DNA of 64,000 nt. Origin: Bacillota bacterium (GTDB lineage: Bacteria; Bacillota; Desulfotomaculia; Desulfotomaculales; Desulfohalotomaculaceae). The stretch is taken from the NCBI GenBank assembly GCA_009711615.1, contig VENI01000007.1:1-64000 (forward strand). The letters run 5' to 3'. Below are positions 1 to 8,084 of this stretch, piece by piece. Every line of letters starts with the position of its first letter. The first letter of the stretch is position 1. Under the pieces are notes generated by a model. The model was given only the letters and a program-made list of their open reading frames with translations, was not told the DNA's origin and did no database searches. Position numbers and translations under genes: made by a program.

Positions 1-162
1 TGTATCATTAGAGTGATTCATAGTGGGCACCGTCCTGTAATTGTTGTTTTGTGGTGATTCAATTATATTACAGTTGGTTCCACTATGGATTTTTTTATTT
101 AGTTCAATTTCATTTTACAATGAAGCATATAATAACGAAAAATATTTTCTAATATTTAACTG

Positions 163-191
163 TTTACAAAGTATATTATTTATAGTAAAAT
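163..191 (+). promoter_or_regulatory. candidate sigma-A promoter for tRNA-Trp
   Basis: TTTACA (163-168) and TAAAAT (186-191) are separated by exactly 17 bases and lie about 32 bases upstream of the tRNA. A TTGACA at 203-208 has no suitable -10 before the tRNA and was not used. Bases 1-162 show no convincing gene. Confidence 0.5.
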
Positions 192-222
192 GGAATTTGT
201 CGTTGACAAACAATATTTTCAA

Positions 223-298
223 AGGGGAGTAGTTCAATTGGTAGAGCATCGGTCTCCAAAACCGAGTGTTGCGGGTTCAAGTCCTGTCTCCCCTGCCA
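223..298 (+). tRNA. trnW: tRNA-Trp (anticodon CCA)
   Basis: A full cloverleaf can be folded by eye. The acceptor stem is AGGGGAG (223-229) paired with CTCCCCT (288-294), followed by discriminator G and an encoded CCA tail (296-298). The anticodon loop reads CTCCAAA, giving anticodon CCA for tryptophan, and the T arm contains GGTTCAAGTCC. It is a single-gene unit followed directly by a terminator. A 63-codon reading frame across the region is a chance frame. Confidence 0.96.
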
Positions 299-305
299 TA
301 AAAAA

Positions 306-330
306 ACTCAGCATAGCTGAGTTTTTTTTA
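306..330 (+). terminator. rho-independent terminator of tRNA-Trp
   Basis: ACTCAGC (306-312), loop ATA, GCTGAGT (316-322), then a run of T. Confidence 0.9.
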
Positions 331-429
331 TTATTTAACAATACTTCCTAATATTGATTGTAATTTGGATCATAGATACGGGCAAAATATGATTGGATCC
401 AAAATAAAAAATTTGGAGGTATGATAAAC

Positions 430-585
430 ATGAAAGAACAAAAAAAGCAACAGCAAAAGCAAAAGTTTGAGTTTGGTCAGGAATTAAGTCCACAGCAAAA
501 ACAACAACAAAAGCAAAACCAACAGTTTGAGTTTGGCCAAGAATTAAGCCCACTAAAAAAACAAAAGAAACAAAAACAAAAGTAG
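430..585 (+). CDS. 51-aa Gln/Lys-rich protein with two FEFGQELSP repeats (gamma-type SASP-like)
   Basis: This small gene has an excellent ribosome site, GGAGG at 415-419, ten bases before the ATG at 430. An in-frame ATG at 421 is too close to the site. The 51-residue product consists of Gln/Lys tracts and two exact copies of FEFGQELSP (about residues 13-21 and 33-41). The layout resembles gamma-type small acid-soluble spore proteins of Bacillus, where Gln-rich repeats alternate with FGTEFASET-like segments cut by the germination protease. This resemblance is my inference; gamma SASPs are not usual outside Bacillales. A CAAAATA element at 383-389 could be part of a forespore promoter. A minus-strand frame over the same bases is its shadow. 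Confidence 0.6.
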   Translation: MKEQKKQQQKQKFEFGQELSPQQKQQQKQNQQFEFGQELSPLKKQKKQKQK

Positions 586-588
586 TTT

Positions 589-762
589 ATGAAAAACAAC
601 ACCATTAAACAAAAGAGTAAGTACCAAGTCGGGGAAATGGGTAATAGCCCCATTCACACAGCTGAGAACTGTAGCACTTGTGAATGTGGTGAGATTACTC
701 GTGATTTAGCAGAATTTGCTGAAGAACACACCCCAGAAAAAACTATTAAGAGAAAGAAATAA
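589..762 (+). CDS. 57-aa small protein with CSTCEC motif
   Basis: An ATG three bases after the preceding stop opens a 57-codon frame that ends just before a strong terminator. The product has a Cys cluster, CSTCEC (about residues 33-38), followed by DLAEFAEE and a basic tail. EFAEE is reminiscent of the EFASE germination-protease site of small acid-soluble spore proteins. No Shine-Dalgarno is visible, so it would depend on translational coupling to the upstream gene. I do not recognise the family. Position and size suggest a two-gene transcript with the upstream repeat protein. It could be a chance frame, but the intact frame up to the terminator argues for a gene. Confidence 0.45.
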   Translation: MKNNTIKQKSKYQVGEMGNSPIHTAENCSTCECGEITRDLAEFAEEHTPEKTIKRKK

Positions 763-767
763 TTAAA

Positions 768-801
768 AACGGCAGAGGTGCTAATTTGCACTTCTGCCGT
801 T
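768..801. terminator. bidirectional terminator between small genes and the EF-G paralogue
   Basis: A 14-bp stem, AACGGCAGAGGTGC (768-781) with GCACTTCTGCCGTT (788-801), one G-T pair, loop TAATTT. On the minus strand it is followed by TTTTTAATT, so it ends the gene whose stop is at 828; it also closes the plus-strand pair. Confidence 0.85.
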
Positions 802-827
802 ACCTTTTAAACAATAATGTTAATGAA

Positions 828-2837
828 TTACTCTTCTTTTTGAGCCTCAGCAATCACTTTTTCAGCAATATTAGATGGAACTTCTTCATAGTTATAAAAT
901 TCCATTTTAAACTGCCCCCGCCCTTGAGTCATAGACTTCAAATCATTGGCATATTTAAACATTTCGGATTGAGGTGCATGGGCTTTAATGATGGTTCCAT
1001 CTTCAAGTTGTTCGGTTCCTAATACCCGGCCCCGTTTAGTATTAAAATCACCCATAATATCGCCCATAAATTCATCCGGAACAGTAACCTCAACATACAT
1101 TACTGGCTCTAAAAGTACTGGTTTAGCTTTAGGTACAGCATTCTTTAATGCTAGTGAAGCAGCAATTTTGAAAGCCATTTCTGAAGAGTCAACGTTATGA
1201 TATGATCCATCGTAAAGGGTTGCCTTAACTCCTACGGTTGGATAACCTGCCAAAACACCAGTTACCATTGCCTCCTGAAGACCTTTTTCTACAGCCGGGA
1301 AATAGTTCTTTGGTACAGCTCCACCAAATATCTTTTCATGAAATTCAAATTCGCCTTCTTCCAAAGGCTCAAAACTAATATGCACATGTCCATATTGACC
1401 ACGACCGCCAGATTGTTTCTTATGTTTACCCTCTGCCTTAACCCCTGCTCTAATTGTCTCCCGGTAAGGAACTTTGGCTTCTTCGATAGATACGTTAACT
1501 CCATAGCGATTTTTAAGCTTGTTCATTACGATATTTAAATGCGCTTCACCCATACCAGTTAAAAGGGTTTGTTTAGTTTCTGTATTCTTCTCCATTTTTA
1601 GCGAAGGATCTTCTTCTATGATTTTATGCATGGCATCACCGAGTTTATCTTCGTCGTTTTTTGTTTCAGGTACTATGGCCAGTGTATAGTTTGGCACTGG
1701 AAAGTCAATGCTTTCCAACAGCTCTTTATTATCTTTATCACACAGTGTATCCCCAGAAACAGTGTCAGTTAATTTTACCACAACAGCCATATCCCCGCAG
1801 GGTACTTCTGAAGTCTGCTCTGATTGCTTGCCCCTTACATACAGCACTTGACCAACTTTTTCATTCTTTTCTTTATTTGGATTGTGAACTTGGCTGTCTG
1901 ACTTGAATGCACCACGAACAACACGAATAAAGTTCATACGTCCAACATAGGGGTCAGCCAATGTCTTAAACACAATTGATGCCATTGGACCCTCTTCAAC
2001 TTCTGGTACAGGCATAAATTCAACGAGGAAGTTATCCAAGTTATAAATGCCAATATTTTGAGTGGCACAGCCACAAAGAACTGGTACTACTTTGGCAGAT
2101 GCAATACCCTGTTTTAGTCCCAATTTCAACTCTTCAGGTGTTAGTTCCTCACCTTCTAAATATTTCAATGTAAGTTCGTCATCACTTTCAGCTGCTGCTT
2201 CAATCAAAATTTCTCGATATTCTTCCAATTGTTCTTTTAAATCTTCAGGTATATTCACTTCTTTTGGTTTACCGTCTTTGTCAAACTGATAGGCCTTTTC
2301 AGCCAGAACATCAACTATTCCTTTAAAATCTGCTTCTTGACCTATAGGAATAGTAACTGGCACAAAGTTGGCCTTAAACTGCCCATTTATATCTTCCAAA
2401 ACTTTATAGAAATCTGCGTTTTCTCGCTCCATTTTATTAATAAATACAGCCTTCGGTAGTTTAGCCTTGTCTGTATGCTTCCAAACAATTTCATGTAATA
2501 CCTGTACACCATCAACGGCAGAGAATACAAATACACAGCTGTCTACTACCCTCATGGCACCTCTAACCTCGAAAATAAAATCGGAAAAACCAGGGGTGTC
2601 TAAAAAGTTTAACTTAACACCATTCCACTCTATAGGAACCAAGCTGGTATGTACAGTTGAATTTCTGTCTTGTTCTTCGGGATGATAGTCAGCAACGGTG
2701 TTGCCATCTTCAACCTTACCCATTCTTGAAATTACTCCTGTGTTAAACAACATAGATTCTATCAATGTTGTTTTACCAGTTCCGCCATGACCCACCAGTG
2801 CAATGTTACGAATTTTGTCTATTGAATAATTCTTCAA
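828..2837 (-). CDS. elongation factor G-like GTPase (EF-G paralogue)
   Basis: The 669-residue protein has the EF-G layout: GTPase domain, domain II, and C-terminal domains IV/V. It belongs to the EF-G-like paralogue family rather than the canonical factor. The P-loop reads GHGGTGKT instead of AHIDAGKT, G3 reads DTPGFSDF instead of DTPGHVDF, and G4 reads NKMEREN. Canonical fusA normally sits in the str operon with rpsL/rpsG/tuf; this copy stands alone between a terminator and a divergent spoVB. The start is TTG at 2837, supported by AGGGGGAG five bases upstream. The cellular role of these paralogues is not settled: some bind ribosomes without efficient translocation. Confidence 0.9.
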   Translation of the reverse strand: MKNYSIDKIRNIALVGHGGTGKTTLIESMLFNTGVISRMGKVEDGNTVADYHPEEQDRNSTVHTSLVPIEWNGVKLNFLDTPGFSDFIFEVRGAMRVVDSCVFVFSAVDGVQVLHEIVWKHTDKAKLPKAVFINKMERENADFYKVLEDINGQFKANFVPVTIPIGQEADFKGIVDVLAEKAYQFDKDGKPKEVNIPEDLKEQLEEYREILIEAAAESDDELTLKYLEGEELTPEELKLGLKQGIASAKVVPVLCGCATQNIGIYNLDNFLVEFMPVPEVEEGPMASIVFKTLADPYVGRMNFIRVVRGAFKSDSQVHNPNKEKNEKVGQVLYVRGKQSEQTSEVPCGDMAVVVKLTDTVSGDTLCDKDNKELLESIDFPVPNYTLAIVPETKNDEDKLGDAMHKIIEEDPSLKMEKNTETKQTLLTGMGEAHLNIVMNKLKNRYGVNVSIEEAKVPYRETIRAGVKAEGKHKKQSGGRGQYGHVHISFEPLEEGEFEFHEKIFGGAVPKNYFPAVEKGLQEAMVTGVLAGYPTVGVKATLYDGSYHNVDSSEMAFKIAASLALKNAVPKAKPVLLEPVMYVEVTVPDEFMGDIMGDFNTKRGRVLGTEQLEDGTIIKAHAPQSEMFKYANDLKSMTQGRGQFKMEFYNYEEVPSNIAEKVIAEAQKEE

Positions 2838-3145
2838 GTCTACTCCCCCTTATATTTCCACTTATTTGTAAATAATTGTTTTTTATATTATTACCAAAAA
2901 AAAGATATTTTGGTACTTAAAACTAATAATATTTTCAATATTTGCATTATTTAGACTAAATTTTTTTTTCCATAAATTATATTTATATAACCTGTATTTA
3001 ATCTGTTAGTGAGATATTCTACAAAGTCACAATATTTCCTTGTTTGAATTGAGAATTAATTTTTTATTTTCGACAAATTTGCTAACATAGCTGTCATTTA
3101 CTGGGCATAGACATACTATACAATAGTTGTACAAGGGGTATAAGC
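2838..3145. promoter_or_regulatory. divergent AT-rich intergenic region with a Spo0A-box match
   Basis: No gene is seen in these 308 bases. TTCGACAAA (3069-3077) is an exact reverse-complement match to the Spo0A box TTTGTCGAA, about 70 bases upstream of spoVB. A weak ribosome site, AAGGGG, precedes the spoVB start. No convincing -35/-10 pair could be fixed. Confidence 0.4.
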
Positions 3146-4705
3146 ATGAAGAAACAATCTTTTATTTACGGTGCCCTAGTTTTACTGATAGCAAGTCTTT
3201 TCAATCGTATTATCGGCTTTGCCTACCAGATGATTGTCATTCGTTTAATCAAGCCTGAAGGCGTGGGCTTGTTTAACATGGTTTATCCACTTTATGTAAT
3301 GGTGCTGGTGCTATCCACCATGGGTATACCTCTGGCAATTTCCAAACTGGTGGCCGAGGAAGTGGCCAATAACAACATTCGCGGTGCTTATAGAATATTT
3401 TATATTTGCATCTTTTTATTAGTTTCTTCTGGAATCATATTTACTGTGGGCCTATATTTTGCCGCACCTCTTTTAATGGAGTATTATTTTCCCAATCCCA
3501 AAGTTTATTATAGTTTCTTAGCCTTAATACCCGGTGTTTTTGTTGTATCCTTGTGTTCAGCGTTCAGGGGGTTTTTTCAAGGACTACAACAAATGACTCC
3601 AACTGCAATTACTCAAGTGGTTGAACAGATAGTTAGAGTTTCAGCAGGATTGGCAATTGCTTATTTATTACTACCAAAGGGTGTGGAGTATGCAGCTATC
3701 GGCATTTCGCTGGGGGTGGTTGGTGGTGAGATTAGCGGCTTCTTAACAATGCTGTTTATTTTTCTTCGCTCTCGGCCCGCTGCACACACCGGCAGTGTTA
3801 AATTTGAGCCATTGAATTCATCTATAAAGAGAATTTTTAACCTAGGAATACCAGTAACACTAACTAGGTTTGTATCCTCCGCCTTAATGAGCCTTGATGC
3901 AGTGTTAATACCTCAACGACTGCAGGCAGGAGGCATGACACTACATCAAGCCACTTCAGAATACGGGCAATTTGTCGGTATAGCACAAACACTGTTACTT
4001 ACCCCAGGCATTGTTACTGCTGCATTAGCCACTGCTTTAATTCCTGCAGTTTCAGATGCTATGGCTCAAAACAATATACGATTAGTACAATCACGCACTT
4101 CAGAAGCTATCAGGCTAACAAACATTGCCGCCTTTCCATGTATAGTGCTTTTTTTATTCATTCCCGGAGAGCTGTGCGGACTGCTGTTTGGCTATCAACA
4201 AGCGGGGAAAAGTTTGGCTATATTATCTTTGGGTGGACTATTTTTATATTTTTCTCAAACTACAACCGGAATTTTGCAGGGTATGGGCGAGGCTATCCGC
4301 CCCTTAAAAAACCTTGTAATAGCATCCTCATTTAAAATTATCGGTATTTATTATTTAACCGCCAACGCAGCCTTAGGTATTATCGGAACATCTTGGTCCC
4401 TTGTAGCTTATTGTGTGATAATGGCCTGTCTAAATTATAAGGATCTAAAAAAAATGATTGGCTTTCGAATGTATTTTTCTAGTTCGGTTATCAAACCATT
4501 CTTGGCTGCTACAGCCATGGCTGCTTCAGTATGGATTATTAAAAGTGGTATTTATTCTTTAAATAATTCACTGTTGTTTTCAACTTTCGTCACAGTTGCA
4601 CTGGGGATGCTGATTTATTTATTGGTTTTGCTGCTTATAGGGGGCGTACCCCCACAGGATATTGACCGTTTAAAGAAAATTTTTAAAAGAGCTTTATCCA
4701 GATAA
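3146..4705 (+). CDS. spoVB: SpoVB-family polysaccharide flippase (stage V sporulation protein B)
   Basis: The 519-residue protein is almost entirely hydrophobic, with about 14 predicted membrane helices. It shows the MOP-superfamily flippase pattern, including an N-terminal Asn-Arg-Ile-Ile-Gly-Phe segment and the PEGVG motif in loop 1. SpoVB proteins are thought to flip lipid-linked peptidoglycan precursors for the spore cortex, in the membrane around the forespore. Length matches the family (about 500-530). The ATG at 3146 follows AAGGGG. A Spo0A-like box lies in the upstream gap and an alpha/beta SASP gene follows, so the neighbourhood fits sporulation. Other MurJ-like or exopolysaccharide flippases have the same fold, so the exact substrate is inferred. 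Confidence 0.85.
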   Translation: MKKQSFIYGALVLLIASLFNRIIGFAYQMIVIRLIKPEGVGLFNMVYPLYVMVLVLSTMGIPLAISKLVAEEVANNNIRGAYRIFYICIFLLVSSGIIFTVGLYFAAPLLMEYYFPNPKVYYSFLALIPGVFVVSLCSAFRGFFQGLQQMTPTAITQVVEQIVRVSAGLAIAYLLLPKGVEYAAIGISLGVVGGEISGFLTMLFIFLRSRPAAHTGSVKFEPLNSSIKRIFNLGIPVTLTRFVSSALMSLDAVLIPQRLQAGGMTLHQATSEYGQFVGIAQTLLLTPGIVTAALATALIPAVSDAMAQNNIRLVQSRTSEAIRLTNIAAFPCIVLFLFIPGELCGLLFGYQQAGKSLAILSLGGLFLYFSQTTTGILQGMGEAIRPLKNLVIASSFKIIGIYYLTANAALGIIGTSWSLVAYCVIMACLNYKDLKKMIGFRMYFSSSVIKPFLAATAMAASVWIIKSGIYSLNNSLLFSTFVTVALGMLIYLLVLLLIGGVPPQDIDRLKKIFKRALSR

Positions 4706-4760
4706 ACCATTATTTTTTCAATATAAACACCATCTAGTCTGTAGAATACTAAAAAAGTAA

Positions 4761-4792
4761 AAGAAGTCAGAAATCAGAAGCCAATAGTCAGG
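4761..4792. repeat. low-complexity AGAAGTCAG-type intergenic tract
   Basis: Degenerate repetition of AGTCAGAA / ATCAGAAG words between spoVB and the SASP gene. Reverse-complement relatives occur at 23963-24000 and 27583-27600. Confidence 0.4.
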
Positions 4793-4857
4793 TTGATAAA
4801 ATTAGCAAAACAAGTTGAAAACCTATAAAAATATTTTTCGTACAGGAGGGAATTTAA

Positions 4858-5088
4858 GTGGCACAATTTACTGATACAAACAAACTGCTTCCCGATTCGG
4901 TTTTAGATAATTTTAAATATGAAGTTGCCGAGGGTATTGGCATTAATGATGAAATTAAAAATCGTGGATGGGGTGGAATGTCTTCCAGAGACTGTGGTCG
5001 AGTAGGAGGTAAGATGGGCGGAAACATGGTAAAAGTACTGGTTCGCCAGGCAGAAGAAGGAATGGCTAAAAATCAGGATTTTAAATAA
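4858..5088 (+). CDS. alpha/beta-type small acid-soluble spore protein
   Basis: The 76-residue product carries the hallmarks of alpha/beta SASPs, which coat forespore DNA and are degraded at germination. LDNFKYEVAEGIG (about residues 16-28) matches the first conserved helix and germination-protease region. RVGGKMGGNMVKVLVRQAEE (about 48-67) matches the GxVGGxxxxxLVxxAE helix. An insertion with GWGGMSSRDCG between them makes it a divergent family member. The start is GTG at 4858 with AGGAGGG seven bases upstream. It is monocistronic, with a strong terminator directly after it. Expression in the forespore is expected, but no clear sigma-G promoter was found. Confidence 0.88.
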   Translation: MAQFTDTNKLLPDSVLDNFKYEVAEGIGINDEIKNRGWGGMSSRDCGRVGGKMGGNMVKVLVRQAEEGMAKNQDFK

Positions 5089-5101
5089 TAGGACAATCAC
5101 C

Positions 5102-5134
5102 TACAGGAACGGTAGGAGCACCGTTCCTGTATTT
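5102..5134 (+). terminator. terminator of the SASP gene
   Basis: 12-bp perfect stem TACAGGAACGGT (5102-5113) / ACCGTTCCTGTA (5120-5131), loop AGGAGC, followed by TTTCCTT. Confidence 0.85.
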
Positions 5135-5197
5135 CCTTAACCATATAATACGGAAGGACGAAGACGTCATTCCCGTTGGTCATTTCTTCATTAATAA

Positions 5198-5956
5198 TTA
5201 CTTATGCAGCGGCCAAAGTTTCATTTCTTCCAAGAACGGGTAATGAGTTACATCAGTCTGTATAGGAGTGATAGAAATATAACCTTCCTTTATAGCATTT
5301 ACATCGGTTTCTGGGTCATCTTCATCCAGATTTTCTGGTTCTCCGGCCATCCAGAAATATGTCCTTCCCCTGGGGTCGGTTCGCTTGTCAAACACATCAA
5401 TATATCTTCTATATCCCAATCGTGACAACCGAACACCTTTTGGCTTTACACCATTAGGTATATTTATGTTTAATACCACACCACGGGGAATTTGGTATTT
5501 TACTGCTTCAGAAATGTATTCTTTTAGAAATTCTACTGCGTGGGTAAAGTCCGGGTTTTTCCAAGTGTTTATAGAAACAGCCATTGCTGGCACACCATTT
5601 ATCACACCTTCATAAGCAGCAGATACTGTTCCGGAGTACAGCACATCAGTCCCTAAATTTGGGCCTAGATTAATTCCTGATATAACTATGTCTGGAGGGG
5701 TCTCCATTATTGCCTCTAAACCTAGTTTGACACAATCGGCAGGGGTACCATCTACGGCATAACCTTTGGTAGTGCTGTTCTCATAATTAATTTCCTTGGC
5801 GCGAAGCGGTCGAGTAACTGTTATCCCGTGACCAGTGGCACTACGTTCCCTATCCGGGGCCACCACTGTTACTTCTCCCAGTTCTTCCAGTGCTTTTCTT
5901 AAAGCATTTATTCCCTCAGCATATATACCGTCATCGTTAGATACTAAAAAACGCAT
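5198..5956 (-). CDS. surE: 5'/3'-nucleotidase SurE
   Basis: SurE removes phosphate from nucleoside monophosphates and is a cytoplasmic metal-dependent enzyme. The 252-residue length is typical. The N terminus MRFLVSNDDGI contains the metal-binding Asp-Asp pair, followed by the PDRERSATGHGITV region with conserved Ser and the SGINLGPNLG motif that completes the active site. The ATG at 5956 has AGGAGG ten bases upstream, and this site overlaps the stop of the preceding ypmA-like gene. SurE is therefore probably the last gene of the queD-to-surE operon. Confidence 0.95.
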   Translation of the reverse strand: MRFLVSNDDGIYAEGINALRKALEELGEVTVVAPDRERSATGHGITVTRPLRAKEINYENSTTKGYAVDGTPADCVKLGLEAIMETPPDIVISGINLGPNLGTDVLYSGTVSAAYEGVINGVPAMAVSINTWKNPDFTHAVEFLKEYISEAVKYQIPRGVVLNINIPNGVKPKGVRLSRLGYRRYIDVFDKRTDPRGRTYFWMAGEPENLDEDDPETDVNAIKEGYISITPIQTDVTHYPFLEEMKLWPLHK

Positions 5957-5971
5957 ATACCTTATTTCCTC

Positions 5972-6151
5972 CTAGGTTTCATAGATATTAATTGTCATCT
6001 TGTCATCGTCTTTGGTTAAACCAAAAATTATATTCTTTTCTTTTAGAGTTTTATTGAGGAAATCTACTACTTTATACATCTCACTATATTCGCTGAAAGC
6101 TTTGTATGCTATTAACTCCAGCTTGGGTTCCCGCTTTTCCTCGTCAGACAT
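5972..6151 (-). CDS. ypmA: YpmA-like small protein (DUF4264)
   Basis: This 59-residue gene lies between folE and surE. Its ATG at 6151 follows a strong AGGAGGGGGAG site and its TAG (5974-5972) abuts the surE ribosome site. The product starts MSDEEKREPKLELIA and contains YKVVDFLNKTLKEKNIIFGL, closely matching my recollection of the B. subtilis YpmA / DUF4264 family, which is of unknown function and conserved in spore formers. The tight spacing (15 bases from the folE stop) makes it a member of the same operon. A plus-strand frame over the region is its shadow. Confidence 0.8.
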   Translation of the reverse strand: MSDEEKREPKLELIAYKAFSEYSEMYKVVDFLNKTLKEKNIIFGLTKDDDKMTINIYET

Positions 6152-6166
6152 ATACTCCCCCTCCTG

Positions 6167-6736
6167 TTACCTCAATATCAATGAAAAGGCTTCTGCCCTA
6201 CTTGCTTGATTCTTCTCAAAAATTCCCCGTACTGCAGAAGTTACTGTTTCAGCCCCTGGTTTACGTACACCACGCATAGTCATACACATGTGTTCTGCTT
6301 CCACCACTACCACAACGCCATAGGGATTAAGTTTAGTCATAATACCATTGGCAATTTGTGATGTCAGCCTTTCCTGCAATTGTGGTCGCCGGGCAAAACC
6401 CTCAACCAATCTAGCCAGCTTTGACAAACCAGTAACATTACCGTTTCTTGGAATGTAGGCCACATGGGTCCGACCGAAGAATGGTATTAAATGATGCTCA
6501 CACATAGAATACATTGGAATATCCCTGACCAGCACCATTTCCTCGTGTTCCTCGGAAAAAATTTTATTTAAGTGTTGCAACGGATCTTCATGAAGACCAC
6601 TAAAAAATTCCCCATACATTCTAGCCACACGCTCAGGGGTTTCCTGCAGACCTTCTCGGTTGGGATCCTCCCCCACTGCTTCTAATATCATATGTACTGC
6701 CTTTTGTATTTTAGCCATATCCATTTTATCTGACAC
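6167..6736 (-). CDS. folE: GTP cyclohydrolase I (type IA)
   Basis: FolE opens GTP to 7,8-dihydroneopterin triphosphate, the first step for both folate and 7-deazaguanine synthesis. The 189-residue protein has the zinc ligands in [10 protein letters not shown], the HVAYIPRNG segment and the [20 protein letters not shown] signature. The [11 protein letters not shown] stretch supplies the third zinc-binding Cys. ATG at 6736, 18 bases after the queE stop. Its place in a que operon suggests its main product feeds QueD. Confidence 0.96.
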   Translation of the reverse strand: MSDKMDMAKIQKAVHMILEAVGEDPNREGLQETPERVARMYGEFFSGLHEDPLQHLNKIFSEEHEEMVLVRDIPMYSMCEHHLIPFFGRTHVAYIPRNGNVTGLSKLARLVEGFARRPQLQERLTSQIANGIMTKLNPYGVVVVVEAEHMCMTMRGVRKPGAETVTSAVRGIFEKNQASRAEAFSLILR

Positions 6737-6754
6737 TGCATCGTCTCTCCTTTG

Positions 6755-7510
6755 TTAAAGTATCCCCATGGTGCGGTGCGTTTGTGGTATTATTCTTACA
6801 TCATCCAAATGTTGCAATGCCTGTGCTTGCCACAGCATTAACTTTTTAACCCCTGGGGAATTAACACCATTAAAGGGCGTTACTGGTTGCATCACCAATG
6901 TTACTCCCGGTGCTTCTTCCTGCAATAGTTGGTACACTTCATTTAATTCCTCATGGGTAGTTTTATCGCTGAGTACTACTTTGACATATATGTATAAACT
7001 TTTGGTTAAAGCCATTTGTAAAAATTTCCGATGTAGACCCCAACAGGGTTTAATATTTGCTGCACTGGGCAATTTTATATCCATACTGATAAAATCTATA
7101 TGATCAATCACTTGGTGCAATTCTTCGGGTAATGTACCGTTTGTCTCTAAAAATATTCCCTTTTTTGTGCCTGCTAGCATAGGTAACATTTTCGACAGTA
7201 GCTGGTGATGGATTAGCGGTTCCCCACCGGTAATACACACAGAGTGATGGTTATTAAGGTTAAAGTTTTTATGTATATATGTAATAGCATCATTTATGTT
7301 TAATGGCCAAGGTAGATATTCAAACTTGCTACTGCCTGTTGCTATTTCAACCCGACAACCCTTTTCACCTACAGTTATCGGAGTATCACAATAAGAACAG
7401 TTTAAGTTACACCCGGCCAATCTTATAAACAACTGCCTGCAGCCAACCAGTGGGCCTTCCCCTTGGACCGATGAAAATATTTCCAGTAACGGTGCTTGCA
7501 ACTTAATCAA
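6755..7510 (-). CDS. queE: 7-carboxy-7-deazaguanine synthase (radical SAM)
   Basis: QueE uses a radical SAM cluster to convert 6-carboxytetrahydropterin to 7-carboxy-7-deazaguanine. The N-terminal EIFSSVQGEGPLVGCRQLFIR segment and the CNLNCSYCDTP cluster motif (CxxxCxxC) identify the family, and CITGGEPL is the SAM-binding GGEP motif. At 251 residues it is slightly longer than the usual 210-240. The start is TTG at 7510, eight bases inside the DUF366 gene, preceded by AAGGGGAG. The overlap implies translational coupling. Confidence 0.93.
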   Translation of the reverse strand: MIKLQAPLLEIFSSVQGEGPLVGCRQLFIRLAGCNLNCSYCDTPITVGEKGCRVEIATGSSKFEYLPWPLNINDAITYIHKNFNLNNHHSVCITGGEPLIHHQLLSKMLPMLAGTKKGIFLETNGTLPEELHQVIDHIDFISMDIKLPSAANIKPCWGLHRKFLQMALTKSLYIYVKVVLSDKTTHEELNEVYQLLQEEAPGVTLVMQPVTPFNGVNSPGVKKLMLWQAQALQHLDDVRIIPQTHRTMGIL

Positions 7511-8066
7511 CTCCCCTTACTTTACAACGGGCCATTTTTATACTGTTAATTTCGTCAACATAACGACGCATAATTTTTTCGGCCAAAATCTCGCTATTTT
7601 CCTCGGGACACCCCAGTTCATGGGTGCTTACAGTGGGTAAAGGTGTATTTTTAGATGAAATATTAATACCAGTATGAATCAAAGTAGACACTGGGCTTAA
7701 TGTAGCAATGGAAACAGATAGTTTACGTTCTTCCATATATAAGTCATCACCCTGACGGTGCAATCGGCTTCCAGTTTCTTCTTCCAAAGCATCTTTTATA
7801 ATGGTTATCAGCATCCGTTGGCGGGTTACTGTCTTTTCCAGGTCCATGTCAAAGTGTTCTATGATAAAGTGCAGCATATCCTCGCTGTAAATGGTATCCC
7901 CCGAACGAACATCAGCCAAATCCACCATATGGGATAGATTCACTTGGCAAGAACCTCGAAAGCTAATAATGCTGTCCCCTTGAATGCCAAAGTTCTTATA
8001 TGCCCAAAGAGAACTTAACTGTGTTCCATTATAATGGGTAACTTCCTGAACAAATTTATATTTCAA
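7503..8066 (-). CDS. DUF366 family protein in the queuosine operon
   Basis: The 187-residue protein contains LSSLWAYKNFGIQGDSIISF and FRGSCQVNL near its N terminus, which I recognise as the DUF366 family known mainly from archaea and some anaerobic bacteria. No enzymatic motif is recognised with certainty. It sits between queC and queE, 18 bases after queC, and overlaps queE by eight bases, so it is embedded in preQ0 synthesis. All four steps to preQ0 (FolE, QueD, QueE, QueC) have their own genes here, so DUF366 is an extra component: perhaps a later step, salvage or regulation. No gene for QueF, Tgt or QueA was seen in the window. Confidence 0.75.
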   Translation of the reverse strand: MKYKFVQEVTHYNGTQLSSLWAYKNFGIQGDSIISFRGSCQVNLSHMVDLADVRSGDTIYSEDMLHFIIEHFDMDLEKTVTRQRMLITIIKDALEEETGSRLHRQGDDLYMEERKLSVSIATLSPVSTLIHTGINISSKNTPLPTVSTHELGCPEENSEILAEKIMRRYVDEINSIKMARCKVRGVD

Positions 8067-8084
8067 AATAATAATCCCCCAGCT

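Noticed and set aside
41-232. 63-codon plus-strand frame overlapping the tRNA
   Set aside because: It runs into the tRNA, has no ribosome site and reads as AT-rich chance sequence.
335-553. 72-codon minus-strand frame rich in Phe/Val
   Set aside because: It is the antisense of the Gln/Lys-rich repeat gene and has no ribosome site.
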